NCBI RefSeq assembly: GCF_001434665.1 | Contig: NZ_AZDG01000002.1 | Span: forward strand, 62,001-126,000 | DNA length: 64,000 nt | Source: Companilactobacillus tucceti DSM 20183 | GTDB lineage: Bacteria > Bacillota > Bacilli > Lactobacillales > Lactobacillaceae | Direction of reading: 5' to 3' | In this document: in pieces, positions 7,782-16,581 of the stretch | How positions within the stretch are numbered: position 1 is the first letter of the stretch | Layout of the letters: every line of letters begins with the position of its first letter | Notes under the pieces: model-generated | The model's database searches: none | Told to the model about the DNA's origin: nothing | The model's input: only the letters and a program-made list of their open reading frames with translations | Translations under genes and position numbers: made by a program

Positions 7782-8237
7782 ATGAAGAATATTATTTTCG
7801 TTTGTTTAGGTAATATTTGTCGTTCTCCAATGGCTGAAATGATGATGCGTGAGTACATAGCCGAGAATAATTTGAATAATAAAATATCAGTTTCATCTAG
7901 AGCTACTGAAGATTATGAATCTGGCAATCCGATGCATCCGGGGGCGGTTGCTGAATTAAATAAACATAGCGTTCAAATTGTTGAACATCATTCTCAGAAA
8001 ATTTCTCAGGCTGATTTTTCCGAAGCTGATTTGATTATTGGAATGGATCATCAAAATATTATTGATTTAAGAAGTATGACAAATACTTATCAGGATAAGA
8101 TTCATCTAGCACTAGAATTTATGGATAATAAAGAGATTCAAGATCCGTGGTATGACCATAAATTTGATCGAACTTATTCTGAATTAAGTCAGGCAATTCC
8201 ATATTGGACAACTTTTCTTTTGAATAGTATTGAATAA
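7782..8237 (+). CDS. Low-molecular-weight protein-tyrosine phosphatase
   Basis: 151 residues, the usual length. The P-loop C8-LGNIC-R14-S fits the CX5RS signature at the N terminus, and the general acid Asp121 lies in DPWYDH, the conserved DP loop. Such phosphatases remove phosphate from protein tyrosine, often opposing BY-kinases that control capsule or stress functions. No kinase or polysaccharide genes are adjacent here, so the target is unknown. Second gene of an operon with the small HTH protein; a weak hairpin follows the stop. Confidence 0.9.
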   Translation: MKNIIFVCLGNICRSPMAEMMMREYIAENNLNNKISVSSRATEDYESGNPMHPGAVAELNKHSVQIVEHHSQKISQADFSEADLIIGMDHQNIIDLRSMTNTYQDKIHLALEFMDNKEIQDPWYDHKFDRTYSELSQAIPYWTTFLLNSIE

Positions 8238-8288
8238 GAGTCGGAGACTTTTAGTTTCAAGCTCTTTTTTTATGGAGGAGGCATTACT

Positions 8289-8990
8289 GTGCAATTAAGT
8301 GCAGTTACTATAATATTAAGGTTAATTATTGCTACTGGTATATCTGGTGTTATTGGCTGGGATAGAGAGCATAAAAATAGACCAGCTGGTATTAGAACTC
8401 ATATACTGGTCTGTTTGGGTGCATGTATTGTAGCTTTGATTCAAAAGGAAATAGGTTTTAATGCGTTAAGGGTCGCAGCACAATATCCACAATATAAGGG
8501 AGTTATTCGTGCTGATGAAGCTCGATTAATTGCTCAAGTTGTCAGTGGTATCGGTTTTTTGGGTGCCGGAACAATTATTGTTGAACATCATTCAATTAAA
8601 GGATTAACAACGGCTGCTAGTTTATGGGTAGTAGCTTGTATGGGTCTTGCTGTTGGTATGGGAAACTACGTTATTGCCATAGCAAGTTTCATAGTTGTTT
8701 TTGGAGTCATAGCTTTCTTGAAACGTATTGTGAGAGTTAGTGCAATTAAGAGTATTGAAATTCAATATAAAAATAAAGTGGAAACAAAGAAATTTATTTA
8801 TGATTATTTCCAAAGTAAGAATATTGCTATAAGTAATGTAGTTTTTAGAGCTAATAAAATCGATGGTGAATACTTGTATACTAATGTTTACGAAGTCAAA
8901 TTACCTCGAACTTTGAAATACGTGACAGTTATAGAGGATCTGTCTAATCACGATGACGTTACCAAAGTTAGAACAATCGCTGCAGGATAG
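8289..8990 (+). CDS. MgtC/SapB-family membrane protein
   Basis: 233 residues. The N-terminal half has the MgtC fold: a first helix ending in GWDREHKNRPAGIRTHILVC, which contains the conserved RE and the PAG-RTH motif, then further membrane segments including VSGIGFLGAGTIIV and GLTTAASLWVVACMGLA. The C-terminal ~90 residues are soluble and ACT-like. Members are linked to Mg2+ limitation, acid stress and F-ATPase modulation in other bacteria. GTG start at 8289 with GGAGGAGG upstream. Probably transcribed separately from the phosphatase gene, from which 51 bases divide it. Confidence 0.88.
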   Translation: MQLSAVTIILRLIIATGISGVIGWDREHKNRPAGIRTHILVCLGACIVALIQKEIGFNALRVAAQYPQYKGVIRADEARLIAQVVSGIGFLGAGTIIVEHHSIKGLTTAASLWVVACMGLAVGMGNYVIAIASFIVVFGVIAFLKRIVRVSAIKSIEIQYKNKVETKKFIYDYFQSKNIAISNVVFRANKIDGEYLYTNVYEVKLPRTLKYVTVIEDLSNHDDVTKVRTIAAG

Positions 8991-9088
8991 ATTCATATCT
9001 TTGAGAAGTGATTTATAATTTTGATAATTTTTTCTTGGTTGTAATTAAAAAAATCATCTGATAAAGTTTTCTTGTCAGGGGGAATTAA

Positions 9089-9535
9089 ATGTTTAAGCGA
9101 GTGGTATTGGGGATTTCACTTATAGCGCTCATTAGTGGTGGCTCAATTATTTCAATGAAATACAATACAACTAATGCTGTAAATTTTGATCGTGTGATTA
9201 AACGTAAGGATTATAACTATGTTTCATTTCAAAATCTATACGAGAATCCACAACTGTATGTAGGAACTAAGATATATCAATACGGTACAGTAGAAAAGGT
9301 TGTCTTTAATAGTGATAATAGCTATATGCTAGTAGTTTTGAATGGTAAGGATCAGTCAAACATTATTAAACTCAATTTTGATTATAGCAAAACTGATAAT
9401 GCTAATCGCTTTTCCGTAGGCACTAAAGTTAGATTCTATGGTAAAGTAGCAAAATCAGAAGACTATGAAACTGCTAAAGGTAGAGAAACTACTAGGCCAG
9501 TTGTTAATGCAAATTATGTAGACTTAAAAAAATAA
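9089..9535 (+). CDS. Secreted or membrane-anchored protein with OB-like C terminus
   Basis: 148 residues. The first ~25 residues form a signal peptide or anchor (basic MFKR, then a hydrophobic stretch) without a lipobox. The mature part has alternating beta-like segments such as YVGTKIYQYGTVEKVVF, SYMLVVLNG and GTKVRFYGKVAKS, the pattern of an OB-fold module. I do not recognise a named family. It starts 98 bases after the mgtC-like gene and ends in a strong terminator. It probably acts outside the membrane; function unknown. Confidence 0.7.
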   Translation: MFKRVVLGISLIALISGGSIISMKYNTTNAVNFDRVIKRKDYNYVSFQNLYENPQLYVGTKIYQYGTVEKVVFNSDNSYMLVVLNGKDQSNIIKLNFDYSKTDNANRFSVGTKVRFYGKVAKSEDYETAKGRETTRPVVNANYVDLKK

Positions 9536-9571
9536 CAGAACCCACCGGAATTGGTGAGTTCTGTTATTTTT
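9531..9571. terminator. Terminator after the secreted protein
   Basis: AATAACAGAAC (9531-9541) pairs with GTTCTGTTATT (9558-9568), with an inner CCACC/GGTG stem. It overlaps the stop codon and is followed by Ts on the plus strand. Confidence 0.85.
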
Positions 9572-9666
9572 GTTTATCAAAAGGGTTTTTATATTTGTAA
9601 CGGACAGTAAATATAAATGGCAATCACTCTTCTAAAAAGAAGGGTAGAACATATGAGAAGTTATCA

Positions 9667-9816
9667 TTACTTTTGATCTTTGGAATCTTTATCCTTAGAG
9701 GATTTTTCTTCCGCGGATTCAACGCGTTTAACATTTTCTTTTACATCATCGGGAAGTGAGGCAAATTTGTCAAATAAACTGCCAAAATCATTTTCGCGTT
9801 TCACTGTTAAGCCCAT
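9667..9816 (-). CDS. SPJ_0845-type 49-residue conserved small protein
   Basis: A short minus-strand gene. The translation begins MGLTVKRENDFGSLFDKFAS and ends in a highly charged, probably disordered tail rich in Glu, Lys, Ser and Asp. The N-terminal pattern MGLT-K-(aromatic)-LFDKFA-LPDD matches the SPJ_0845 family of tiny Lactobacillales proteins as I remember it; its function is not known. AAAGGGG lies upstream of the ATG (9816), and a textbook promoter sits at 9859-9887. The plus-strand open frame over the same bases (9680-9865) is a shadow. Confidence 0.8.
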   Translation of the reverse strand: MGLTVKRENDFGSLFDKFASLPDDVKENVKRVESAEEKSSKDKDSKDQK

Positions 9817-9858
9817 CGGAATCAGCCCCTTTCAGTTATTTCTTTATCTTTTAAATAC

Positions 9859-9887
9859 ATTATAAAGCCATCAGATAGAAAACTCAA
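9859..9887 (-). promoter_or_regulatory. Promoter of the small SPJ_0845-type gene
   Basis: On the minus strand, TTGAGT (complement of 9882-9887), a 17-base spacer and TATAAT (complement of 9859-9864), 43 bases before the ATG. Spacing is ideal. Confidence 0.75.
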
Positions 9888-9974
9888 ATTGTTGCAACCT
9901 TTTTTTAATAGTTTAAAATATAAAGAGCGTGCAATTAAAGTTAATTAATAAATTAATAGGAAGGGGATAATCCA

Positions 9975-11792
9975 TTGGCTACTGAATATCTTGAACATAA
10001 ATTAAGCCTTCTTCCACCTAAACCGGGTTGTTATCTGATGAAGGATGTTAATTCAAAGATAATTTACGTTGGTAAGGCCAAGAACTTAAAGAATCGTGTC
10101 CGATCCTATTTTAAAAGTTCACATGAAGGAAAGACTGCTAGATTAGTTTCTGAGATTCGTGATTTTGAAACTATTATAACTTCTAACGATAAAGAAGCGT
10201 TCTTATTAGAAATTACGCTGATTCAAAAACATCAACCTTATTATAATATTAAACTTAAACGTGGTACTGGTTATCCATATATCAAGATCACCAATGAACG
10301 TGATCCTAAAATGGAAATAACGGGATTAGTAAAAAAAGATGGTGGATACTATTTTGGACCATATCCTAACGTATATGCTGCTCAAAATACTTTAAACTTT
10401 TTACAAAAAGTTTATCCCTTGAGGCGTTGTCAAGGTCATTTAGGGCGTCCGTGTTTGTACTATCATATGGGACAATGTTTGGGTGCTTGTTTCAAAGAAG
10501 TGCCCAAGTCAGAATATGATACCCAAATTGAGAAAATCAAAAGCTTTTTGGGTGGAAACGTTGGTGAAATCAAAAGAAACTTAAATAGTCGTATGATGAA
10601 GGCTGCTAAAAAAGAGGAATATGAACGTGCAGCCGAGTTACGTGATCAAATTCAATATATTGAAGCAACCGTTGAAAAACAAAAAATCATCTCAAATGAT
10701 GGTACACCAAGAGATATTTTTAATTATTATGTTGAAAAAGGTTGGATCTCGATTCAAATATTCTTCATTAGACAAGCTAGACTTATGAAACGTGAAAAGC
10801 GTGTATTCGCATGTATTAATACACCTGAAGAAGAACTTTCTACGTTTATTCTTCAATTTTATAATCGTCGTAATCAAGTTATGCCTAGAGAAATATTAGT
10901 ACCTGATAATTTGGATAAAGATACTTTATCACAGGTCTTGAATGTACCATTTAGAACACCTCAACGTGGTCAAAAGAGAGATTTAATGGACATGGCACAT
11001 GAGAACTCTAAATTAGTTCTACAAGAGAAGTTTCGCTTGATGGAATTAGATAATAGACAGACATACGGTGCACAGAAACAAATTTTTGATGCATTAGGAT
11101 TGCCGTATGGTCATGTTATTGAGTCATTTGATCATTCTCATATTCAAGGAACCAGTCCAGTGTCGGCTATGGTTATGTTTCAAGATGGACGCCCTGAAAA
11201 GAGTGGTTACCGTAAGTATAAAATAAAGGGCGAAGTCGAACACCAATCAGGAGCCGATGAAGCTGCTAATACAAGAGAAGTTATTTATCGCCGATATTCA
11301 AGATTGATCAAGGAAAAAGATAATTTACCTGATTTAATTTTGATGGATGGTGGAATTATTGAACTTCGTGCTGTTATGGATGTATTGGAAAATGAACTCG
11401 GCATTCATATTCCCGTTGCAGGGATGGTAAAGGATGATCATCATAATACCTCTCATTTGATTGTTGGTGAAGATGGTGAGGAAGTTCCATTGGATCGAAA
11501 GAGCCAAGGATTCTATTTGTTACAAAGAATTCAGGATGAAGTGCATAGATTTGCTATAACATTTCATCGTAAAACAAGAAGTAAAAATGCTCTATCTTCA
11601 AAATTAGATGGTATTCAAGGTGTGGGACCTAAGACTAGAACTAAATTGTTGAAGAAATATGGTTCAGTTAAGAAAATGAAAGAAGCATCCGTTGAAGATA
11701 TTACTAATTTGGGTATTCCTAAGACTACAGCGCAGACTATTAAAATTACGCTGGCAAGTACAGATTTTCATAAAAAATATAAAAAGGGATAA
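9975..11792 (+). CDS. uvrC: Excinuclease ABC subunit C
   Basis: 605 residues, standard UvrC length. It makes the dual incisions around UvrB-bound DNA lesions in nucleotide excision repair. The GIY-YIG nuclease domain begins at GCYLMKDVNSKIIYVGKAKN (about 14-33). A UVR motif that contacts UvrB is seen at EEYERAAELRDQ (about 213-224), then the RNase-H-like endonuclease domain, then paired helix-hairpin-helix motifs near the end (LDGIQGVGPKTRTKLLKKYG). The start is TTG 9975, preceded by GGAAGGGG; ATEYLEHKL is the usual UvrC beginning. Confidence 0.97.
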   Translation: MATEYLEHKLSLLPPKPGCYLMKDVNSKIIYVGKAKNLKNRVRSYFKSSHEGKTARLVSEIRDFETIITSNDKEAFLLEITLIQKHQPYYNIKLKRGTGYPYIKITNERDPKMEITGLVKKDGGYYFGPYPNVYAAQNTLNFLQKVYPLRRCQGHLGRPCLYYHMGQCLGACFKEVPKSEYDTQIEKIKSFLGGNVGEIKRNLNSRMMKAAKKEEYERAAELRDQIQYIEATVEKQKIISNDGTPRDIFNYYVEKGWISIQIFFIRQARLMKREKRVFACINTPEEELSTFILQFYNRRNQVMPREILVPDNLDKDTLSQVLNVPFRTPQRGQKRDLMDMAHENSKLVLQEKFRLMELDNRQTYGAQKQIFDALGLPYGHVIESFDHSHIQGTSPVSAMVMFQDGRPEKSGYRKYKIKGEVEHQSGADEAANTREVIYRRYSRLIKEKDNLPDLILMDGGIIELRAVMDVLENELGIHIPVAGMVKDDHHNTSHLIVGEDGEEVPLDRKSQGFYLLQRIQDEVHRFAITFHRKTRSKNALSSKLDGIQGVGPKTRTKLLKKYGSVKKMKEASVEDITNLGIPKTTAQTIKITLASTDFHKKYKKG

Positions 11793-11885
11793 TACTGTGT
11801 TCCTACAATAATCACGATAATTGCTAGTAATACCATGGCTGCTGATAAAAGAAATAGTGCGTTACCAATAACTAGACACTAAATG

Positions 11886-11906
11886 TATATGAAACCGTTT
11901 CATATA
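11886..11906. promoter_or_regulatory. 21-bp palindrome, candidate operator
   Basis: TATATGAAAC (11886-11895) and GTTTCATATA (11897-11906) are perfect 10-bp arms around one base. It resembles a LacI/CcpA-type site but has an odd centre, so it is not a standard cre. It lies in the 266-base gap between uvrC and the VanZ-like gene, about 150 bases before the latter's start. Apart from AT-rich sequence I see nothing else in this gap. Confidence 0.5.
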
Positions 11907-12058
11907 GTCTGTCAAGATTGCGTTCATAAATGGAAATATATATTCCCATCACAAAATCATCACACTTTTTTAAGCTTGCTTAAATTCCTTAATAGTAGGG
12001 TGTATGTATCAATTAAATAAAAATACTTAAAAGCAAATTTAAAAAAGGAGTGTTGCTA

Positions 12059-12565
12059 ATGCGTTGGATACCATTTTTTATGATTTCAAGTGTATCTTTT
12101 TTAACTGCTGTTTATATCCTTACTAATATTAGAGAGTTTGATAAAAGAAGAATGGCTTTATTTAGTCTTGGATATTTGACCTTTATAGGTGTCATATTAT
12201 TTACACCAATGTCATTTGATGGTAGATCAGTCTATATTATGCCAGCAGGGATTGGTTCGGTAAATCTTTATCATATCTACTATGATTTAGGATTTGTTGA
12301 GAACATCATTTTAACAATTCCATTAGGATTTTTGATCAAAGAATATTTTTACGAAATAGCTTTATTTGATTTAATTCCAATTGGATTACTGATTGGAGCC
12401 TCAATAGAAACTTTGCAATTTGTTTTATCACACGTATTATTGATCAATCGTACTGGTGATATTAGTGATGTTGTTTCAAATGGAGTTGGAATTTTTATTG
12501 GTGCCTCGTTATTCTTGATTTATCAGTATGCTTCAACGAATAAATTATTAGATAAATGGATCTAA
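12059..12565 (+). CDS. VanZ-like membrane protein
   Basis: 168 residues with five hydrophobic segments. The central region (YDLGFVENIILTIPLGFLIK) and the GASIETLQFVLSHVLLINRT segment followed by GDISDVVSNGVG carry the conserved E-x-x-Q-F and R-x-x-D-x-x-D-x-x-x-N pattern of the VanZ fold. VanZ itself gives low-level teicoplanin resistance, but most homologues in lactobacilli have no known role, and no van genes are nearby. I chose ATG 12059, 8 bases after AAAGGAG (12044-12050); the in-frame GTG at 12050 overlaps that Shine-Dalgarno sequence. Confidence 0.85.
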   Translation: MRWIPFFMISSVSFLTAVYILTNIREFDKRRMALFSLGYLTFIGVILFTPMSFDGRSVYIMPAGIGSVNLYHIYYDLGFVENIILTIPLGFLIKEYFYEIALFDLIPIGLLIGASIETLQFVLSHVLLINRTGDISDVVSNGVGIFIGASLFLIYQYASTNKLLDKWI

Positions 12566-12600
12566 AAAGAGTGTGCCAACACATGGTCATTTTTCGAGCA

Positions 12601-12656
12601 TTAAAACAAAAGACCCTATCAATCTGATTTTAGATTGATAGAGTCTTTTGTTTTAA
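12601..12656. terminator. Long bidirectional terminator hairpin
   Basis: Arms of 25 bases (12601-12625 with 12632-12656) pair with a single C/A mismatch around a 6-base loop. It separates the VanZ-like gene from the convergent SPFH gene and is unusually long for a terminator. Confidence 0.8.
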
Positions 12657-12739
12657 GTAAAAAAACCGTGTATCATTGAACGTTTATGCTGCATGTTTAA
12701 GGACAATAATATTTTTGCCAAAAACTCTTAGTATTTAAG

Positions 12740-13609
12740 TTATTTAACATCAGAAGTATTAATAATTGGTTGTGAACCACGTTCAGAAATAATTGTTACC
12801 ATCATATTATTGATCAATTGTAACTTCTTATCGTCAGATAACTGCATCCCCGTATCTTTCTCGAGACGTTTAATGGTTTCTTCAGTAATAGAAACGGCAC
12901 CTTCAACGATAACTTTACGAGCAGATAAAATAGCTGTAGATTGCTGTCTTTGTAGCATTGCACTAGCAATTTCTGTTGCATAGGCTAAATGAGTTAATCT
13001 TGTTTCTACAATTTCAACTCCCGCAACATTTAATCGTTCTTGAAGTTCTTGTGTCAATCTATCAGAAACTTCTGTTGGATTACTACGCAAAGTTAAAGGT
13101 TGTTTGCTGTTATCAAAAGTATCGTAAGGATATTCGGAAGCAATATGACGCACTGCTGATTCGCTTTGAATTTCAACAAATTGTTCATAATTATCAACGG
13201 CAAATAAGGCCATACTTGTATCAACTACTTTAAATACGATAACGGCCGCGATTTCGACTGGATTACCACGTAGGTCATTAACTTTTAAAATGGCACTGTT
13301 GAAATTACGAACTCTTAGTGAAATTGATGTTTTTCCAGTTAAAGGAACCGTCATAAACAAACCTGCATCACGAATCGTTCCTATATACTTACCAAAGAAA
13401 GTCAAAACTTTGGCCTGATTAGGTCCAACGATAGTTAGAGAACTAGCACCAAAAATAGCAACTAGAATCAAAAGAATGCCTAAAATAATACTTATGGAAC
13501 TAGATGATTTGGTGCCTGTAAGGAATAACCAAGCACCACCTAAAATAAATAGAATTGCTAAAATTAAACCAATGTAACCATTAATATGAAATACTTGTTT
13601 TTCTTTCAT
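12740..13609 (-). CDS. SPFH/band-7 membrane protein (prohibitin-like)
   Basis: 289 residues. Two N-terminal hydrophobic segments (about 12-30 and 36-58) are followed by the SPFH domain from LTIVGPNQAKVLTFFGKYIG through VEIAAVIVFKV and TQELQERLNVAGVEIVETRL. A C-terminal alpha-helical region with ILSARKVIVEGAVSITEE is typical of the family. SPFH proteins oligomerise at membrane microdomains and act as scaffolds for proteases and stress proteins. The gene stands alone between two terminators. Role here unknown. Confidence 0.88.
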   Translation of the reverse strand: MKEKQVFHINGYIGLILAILFILGGAWLFLTGTKSSSSISIILGILLILVAIFGASSLTIVGPNQAKVLTFFGKYIGTIRDAGLFMTVPLTGKTSISLRVRNFNSAILKVNDLRGNPVEIAAVIVFKVVDTSMALFAVDNYEQFVEIQSESAVRHIASEYPYDTFDNSKQPLTLRSNPTEVSDRLTQELQERLNVAGVEIVETRLTHLAYATEIASAMLQRQQSTAILSARKVIVEGAVSITEETIKRLEKDTGMQLSDDKKLQLINNMMVTIISERGSQPIINTSDVK

Positions 13610-13659
13610 TAAATTTAACCTCCTATTTGTTAAGTATATCTAGAATTTTTACTAAATAC

Positions 13660-13692
13660 AAAAAGACCGTCCTCGATTGAGAACGGTCTTAA
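13660..13692 (-). terminator. Terminator of the fructose operon
   Basis: On the minus strand, AAGACCGT-x-CTC pairs with GAG-x-ACGGTCTT, followed by five Ts. It lies 7 bases beyond the fruA stop. Confidence 0.9.
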
Positions 13693-13698
13693 TTATTA

Positions 13699-15642
13699 TT
13701 AATCTTTTTTCTTAGCAGGTTTCCAAATACCATAGATAACACCAGAAATGATTGAACCAATGATAACTGCTAATAAGTACATCAATGGTTTATTAGCTAA
13801 TGGTGTAACGAAGATACCACCGTGAGGTGCAGGAACGTTAACATGCCATAATTGTGTTAAACCACCACCGATTGCTGAACCGATAACACTGGATACAATA
13901 ACGTGTAATGGATCTCCAGCAGCAAAAGGAATAGCACCTTCTGTGATGAATGAAATACCTAGAACATAGTTAGATAGACCAGCTTGTCTTTCTTGTTCAG
14001 TAAACTTGTTCTTCCAAAATGTTGTTGCAATAGCAATTGCTAGAGGTGGGATCATACCACCAACCATAACGGCAGCCATCAAAGCACCATCTTGTGTAGC
14101 AGTGAATGTACCAATAGCAAATGTATAAGCGGCTTTGTTGAAAGGACCACCCATATCGATTGACATCATACCACCAAGTAAAGCACCAAGTACGACTGCA
14201 TTACCTGTACCCATTGTTTCTAGGAATGAAGTGATAGCATGATTTACAACGGCAAAAACTGGATCGACTGCGAAGTACATAATGGCTCCAACAATCAGTA
14301 AACTAAGAACTGGGTAAAGCAAGATAGGTTTCAAACCATCTAATGACTTAGGTAAGTTCTTAAGAGCCTTCTTCAAGTAAACTACTGTCCATCCAGCGAT
14401 GAAACCAGCAAGTAGACCACCGATAAATCCAGCAGGACTCTTTGAAGAAATAACTGAAGCTGATGCTTGTGATGCCATATAACCACCAACAAAACCAGGT
14501 AGTAGGGCAGGACGATCACCAATTGAAACGGCAATGTATGCTGCAAGAACTGGAATCAAGAAACTAAATGCGTAGTTACCAACATTATTGAAGAATAAGA
14601 ACCATTGTGAATGTGAACCAACGGAATTTTCCAATAAGAAGGAAATTGCCATTAAGATACCACCACCGACAACAAATGGTAGCATATTTGAAATACCATT
14701 CATTAAATCAGCATAGATTTTTGACCAAAGTGATTTCTTTTCAGTACTTTCTTCTTCCTCAGCAGCACCGCCTTCAGAATGGAAGACAGGTGCTTTTTGA
14801 TCAACAGCAAGATTGATAAGTTCTTCGGCTTTATTGATACCATCACTTACGGGACGGTTAACAAGGTGCTTACCATCAAATCTTGGCATATCAACTTTTT
14901 TATCAGCTGCGATAATAACACCAGCAGCACGATCGATTTCATTAGCTGTAAGCTTGTGTTTTACACCTTCAGAACCATTTGTTTCAACTTTAATGTCGAC
15001 ACCCATTTTTTCAGCTTGTTCTTTAAGTGCGGCCTCGGCCATATATGTATGTGCAATACCAGTAGGGCAGGCTGTGACAGCAACAACATAAGGTTTTTCA
15101 TCTTTTGATGTTTTTGCCGCGTTTGCTTCAATTTCGGCTTCCTTAGCTTTTTCCTTTTCTTCGTCAGCCTTATCTTTTGCTTCTTTTTCTTTCATAGCCT
15201 TATCGAATAGGTTCTGAACTTCATCAGCTGTTGTAGCTTTTTTCAAGTTAGCTACAAGTTCAGGATTGATCAACAGTGATGATAGGGCAGCTAAAGCTTG
15301 TAAATGAAGATTATCAGCTCCATCTGGTGCAGCAATCATGAAGAATAGGTATGCTGGTTGTCCGTCAAGCGATTTGTAATCAATTCCTTTGTCGCTTTTG
15401 GCAAATAATACAGTAGCACGTTGAACAGCTTTATCACGAGCATGTGGCATGGCGATCCCATCACCAATACCAGTACTAGTTTGTGCTTCACGTTTTAAAA
15501 TATCTGATTTGTATAAGTCTTTATCGTTAATGACACCAACTTGGTAATACTTATCGACCATTTCTTCGATGGCTTCTTCTTTAGTAGTAGCCTTCAAATC
15601 CATGATCATAGCGTCTTTTAATAGTAATTGCTTAAGATCCAT
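13699..15642 (-). CDS. fruA: Fructose-specific PTS transporter, EIIABC
   Basis: 647 residues with all three PTS domains in the order IIA-IIB-IIC. The phosphorylated His67 of IIA lies in AMPHARDK. A Lys/Glu-rich linker spans about 150-180. The IIB active-site Cys192 lies in TACPTGIAHTY. The membrane IIC domain runs from about 310, with DMGGPFNKAAY and ITEGAIPF signatures. It imports fructose as fructose-1-phosphate, which FruK then phosphorylates. It starts 15 bases after fruK on the same strand as the last gene of fruR-fruK-fruA and is followed by a strong terminator. Confidence 0.95.
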   Translation of the reverse strand: MDLKQLLLKDAMIMDLKATTKEEAIEEMVDKYYQVGVINDKDLYKSDILKREAQTSTGIGDGIAMPHARDKAVQRATVLFAKSDKGIDYKSLDGQPAYLFFMIAAPDGADNLHLQALAALSSLLINPELVANLKKATTADEVQNLFDKAMKEKEAKDKADEEKEKAKEAEIEANAAKTSKDEKPYVVAVTACPTGIAHTYMAEAALKEQAEKMGVDIKVETNGSEGVKHKLTANEIDRAAGVIIAADKKVDMPRFDGKHLVNRPVSDGINKAEELINLAVDQKAPVFHSEGGAAEEEESTEKKSLWSKIYADLMNGISNMLPFVVGGGILMAISFLLENSVGSHSQWFLFFNNVGNYAFSFLIPVLAAYIAVSIGDRPALLPGFVGGYMASQASASVISSKSPAGFIGGLLAGFIAGWTVVYLKKALKNLPKSLDGLKPILLYPVLSLLIVGAIMYFAVDPVFAVVNHAITSFLETMGTGNAVVLGALLGGMMSIDMGGPFNKAAYTFAIGTFTATQDGALMAAVMVGGMIPPLAIAIATTFWKNKFTEQERQAGLSNYVLGISFITEGAIPFAAGDPLHVIVSSVIGSAIGGGLTQLWHVNVPAPHGGIFVTPLANKPLMYLLAVIIGSIISGVIYGIWKPAKKKD

Positions 15643-15657
15643 TAGGAAATTCCCCCC

Positions 15658-16581
15658 TTAGCTTAATTCTTTAATAGAAATATCTTGATAAACTTCATTA
15701 ATTTTTTCTTTAACAGCGATATCTTGACTGAATGCCGTTGCTGATCCGCAGGCAGCTCCCATATGGAAACTTTCAATGGCATCATTTGTTTTCATAAATG
15801 TACCAACAAAACCAGCAATCATCGAATCTCCAGCTCCAACAGAATTTATTACTGTTCCCTTAGGAGCGTTAGCATGATAGGCGTGGTCTTTAGTAACTAG
15901 TAGAGCACCATCACCGGCCATTGATACTAGAACGTGTTTGGCACCTTTGTCTAGTAACTTTCTAGCGTTGTCAATAATATCTTGATTGTCTTTGAATGTT
16001 GTATTGAACAATTCAGCAAGTTCATGATGATTTGGTTTAACGACCAATGGATTAAGTGGTAGTGTATCCAACAATGCTTGTCCAGTTGTATCAATAACAA
16101 AGTCTGCACCTTGTTTTTGAATCATTTCTGCAATATCAAGATAGAATGTTTCAGAGATTTTCTTTGGCAAACTACCTGACATGACAACAACATCGCCATT
16201 TCCAACTTTTTTGAGTTGTTTAATGAATTCGTCTTTTTCTTGATCTGAAATGTCAGGGCCAGTACCATTGATCTCTGTTTCTTCATCTTGTTTAACAGCA
16301 TTGACTTTAACGTTGATTCTGGTGTCTTCAGATACTTGTGTGAATGATGTCTTAAGGTCATGTTTAGATAATAAATTTTCAAACATTTTTCCAGTTGCAC
16401 CACCGACAAATCCAAGTGCCGTAGAATCAATTTCTAATTCCTTCAAAATTCTTGATACGTTGATACCCTTGCCACCAGGAAGTTTAACGTCACTAACAGT
16501 GCGGTTAACTTCACCAAGTGTAAGAGTCGTTAATTGCAATACATAGTCAATCGATGGATTAGCTGTAATTGTATATATCAA
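15658..16581 (-). CDS. fruK: 1-phosphofructokinase
   Basis: 307 residues of the PfkB ribokinase-like family. It phosphorylates fructose-1-phosphate to fructose-1,6-bisphosphate with ATP. Visible are the substrate motif PGGKGINVSR (35-44), LPLNPLVVKPNHHELAELF in the middle, and the catalytic/ATP motif NSVGAGDSMIAG with Asp252 as base. The ATG follows the fruR stop without a gap, so translation is probably coupled. Tagatose-6-phosphate kinase (LacC) is a close relative, but the fruA and fruR neighbours settle the assignment. Confidence 0.95.
   Translation of the reverse strand: MIYTITANPSIDYVLQLTTLTLGEVNRTVSDVKLPGGKGINVSRILKELEIDSTALGFVGGATGKMFENLLSKHDLKTSFTQVSEDTRINVKVNAVKQDEETEINGTGPDISDQEKDEFIKQLKKVGNGDVVVMSGSLPKKISETFYLDIAEMIQKQGADFVIDTTGQALLDTLPLNPLVVKPNHHELAELFNTTFKDNQDIIDNARKLLDKGAKHVLVSMAGDGALLVTKDHAYHANAPKGTVINSVGAGDSMIAGFVGTFMKTNDAIESFHMGAACGSATAFSQDIAVKEKINEVYQDISIKELS

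Noticed and set aside
8236-8272. Possible terminator after the tyrosine phosphatase gene
   Set aside because: Short and imperfect stem (GAG/CTC with mismatches). The T-run is real but the pairing is too weak for a feature.
9680-9865. Plus-strand open frame of 61 codons
   Set aside because: It is the antisense shadow of the minus-strand small gene at 9667-9816, which has promoter, ribosome binding site and family-like sequence.
11768-11836. Minus-strand 22-codon hydrophobic open frame (MVLLAIIVIIVG...) overlapping the uvrC end
   Set aside because: It looks like a membrane peptide, but no Shine-Dalgarno sequence or promoter precedes it and it overlaps uvrC. It is more likely chance or the relic of a lost gene.
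11886-11906. Palindrome considered as a CcpA cre site
   Set aside because: The centre has an odd number of bases and lacks the exact TGNNANCGNTNNCA spacing, so it is reported as an unassigned palindrome.
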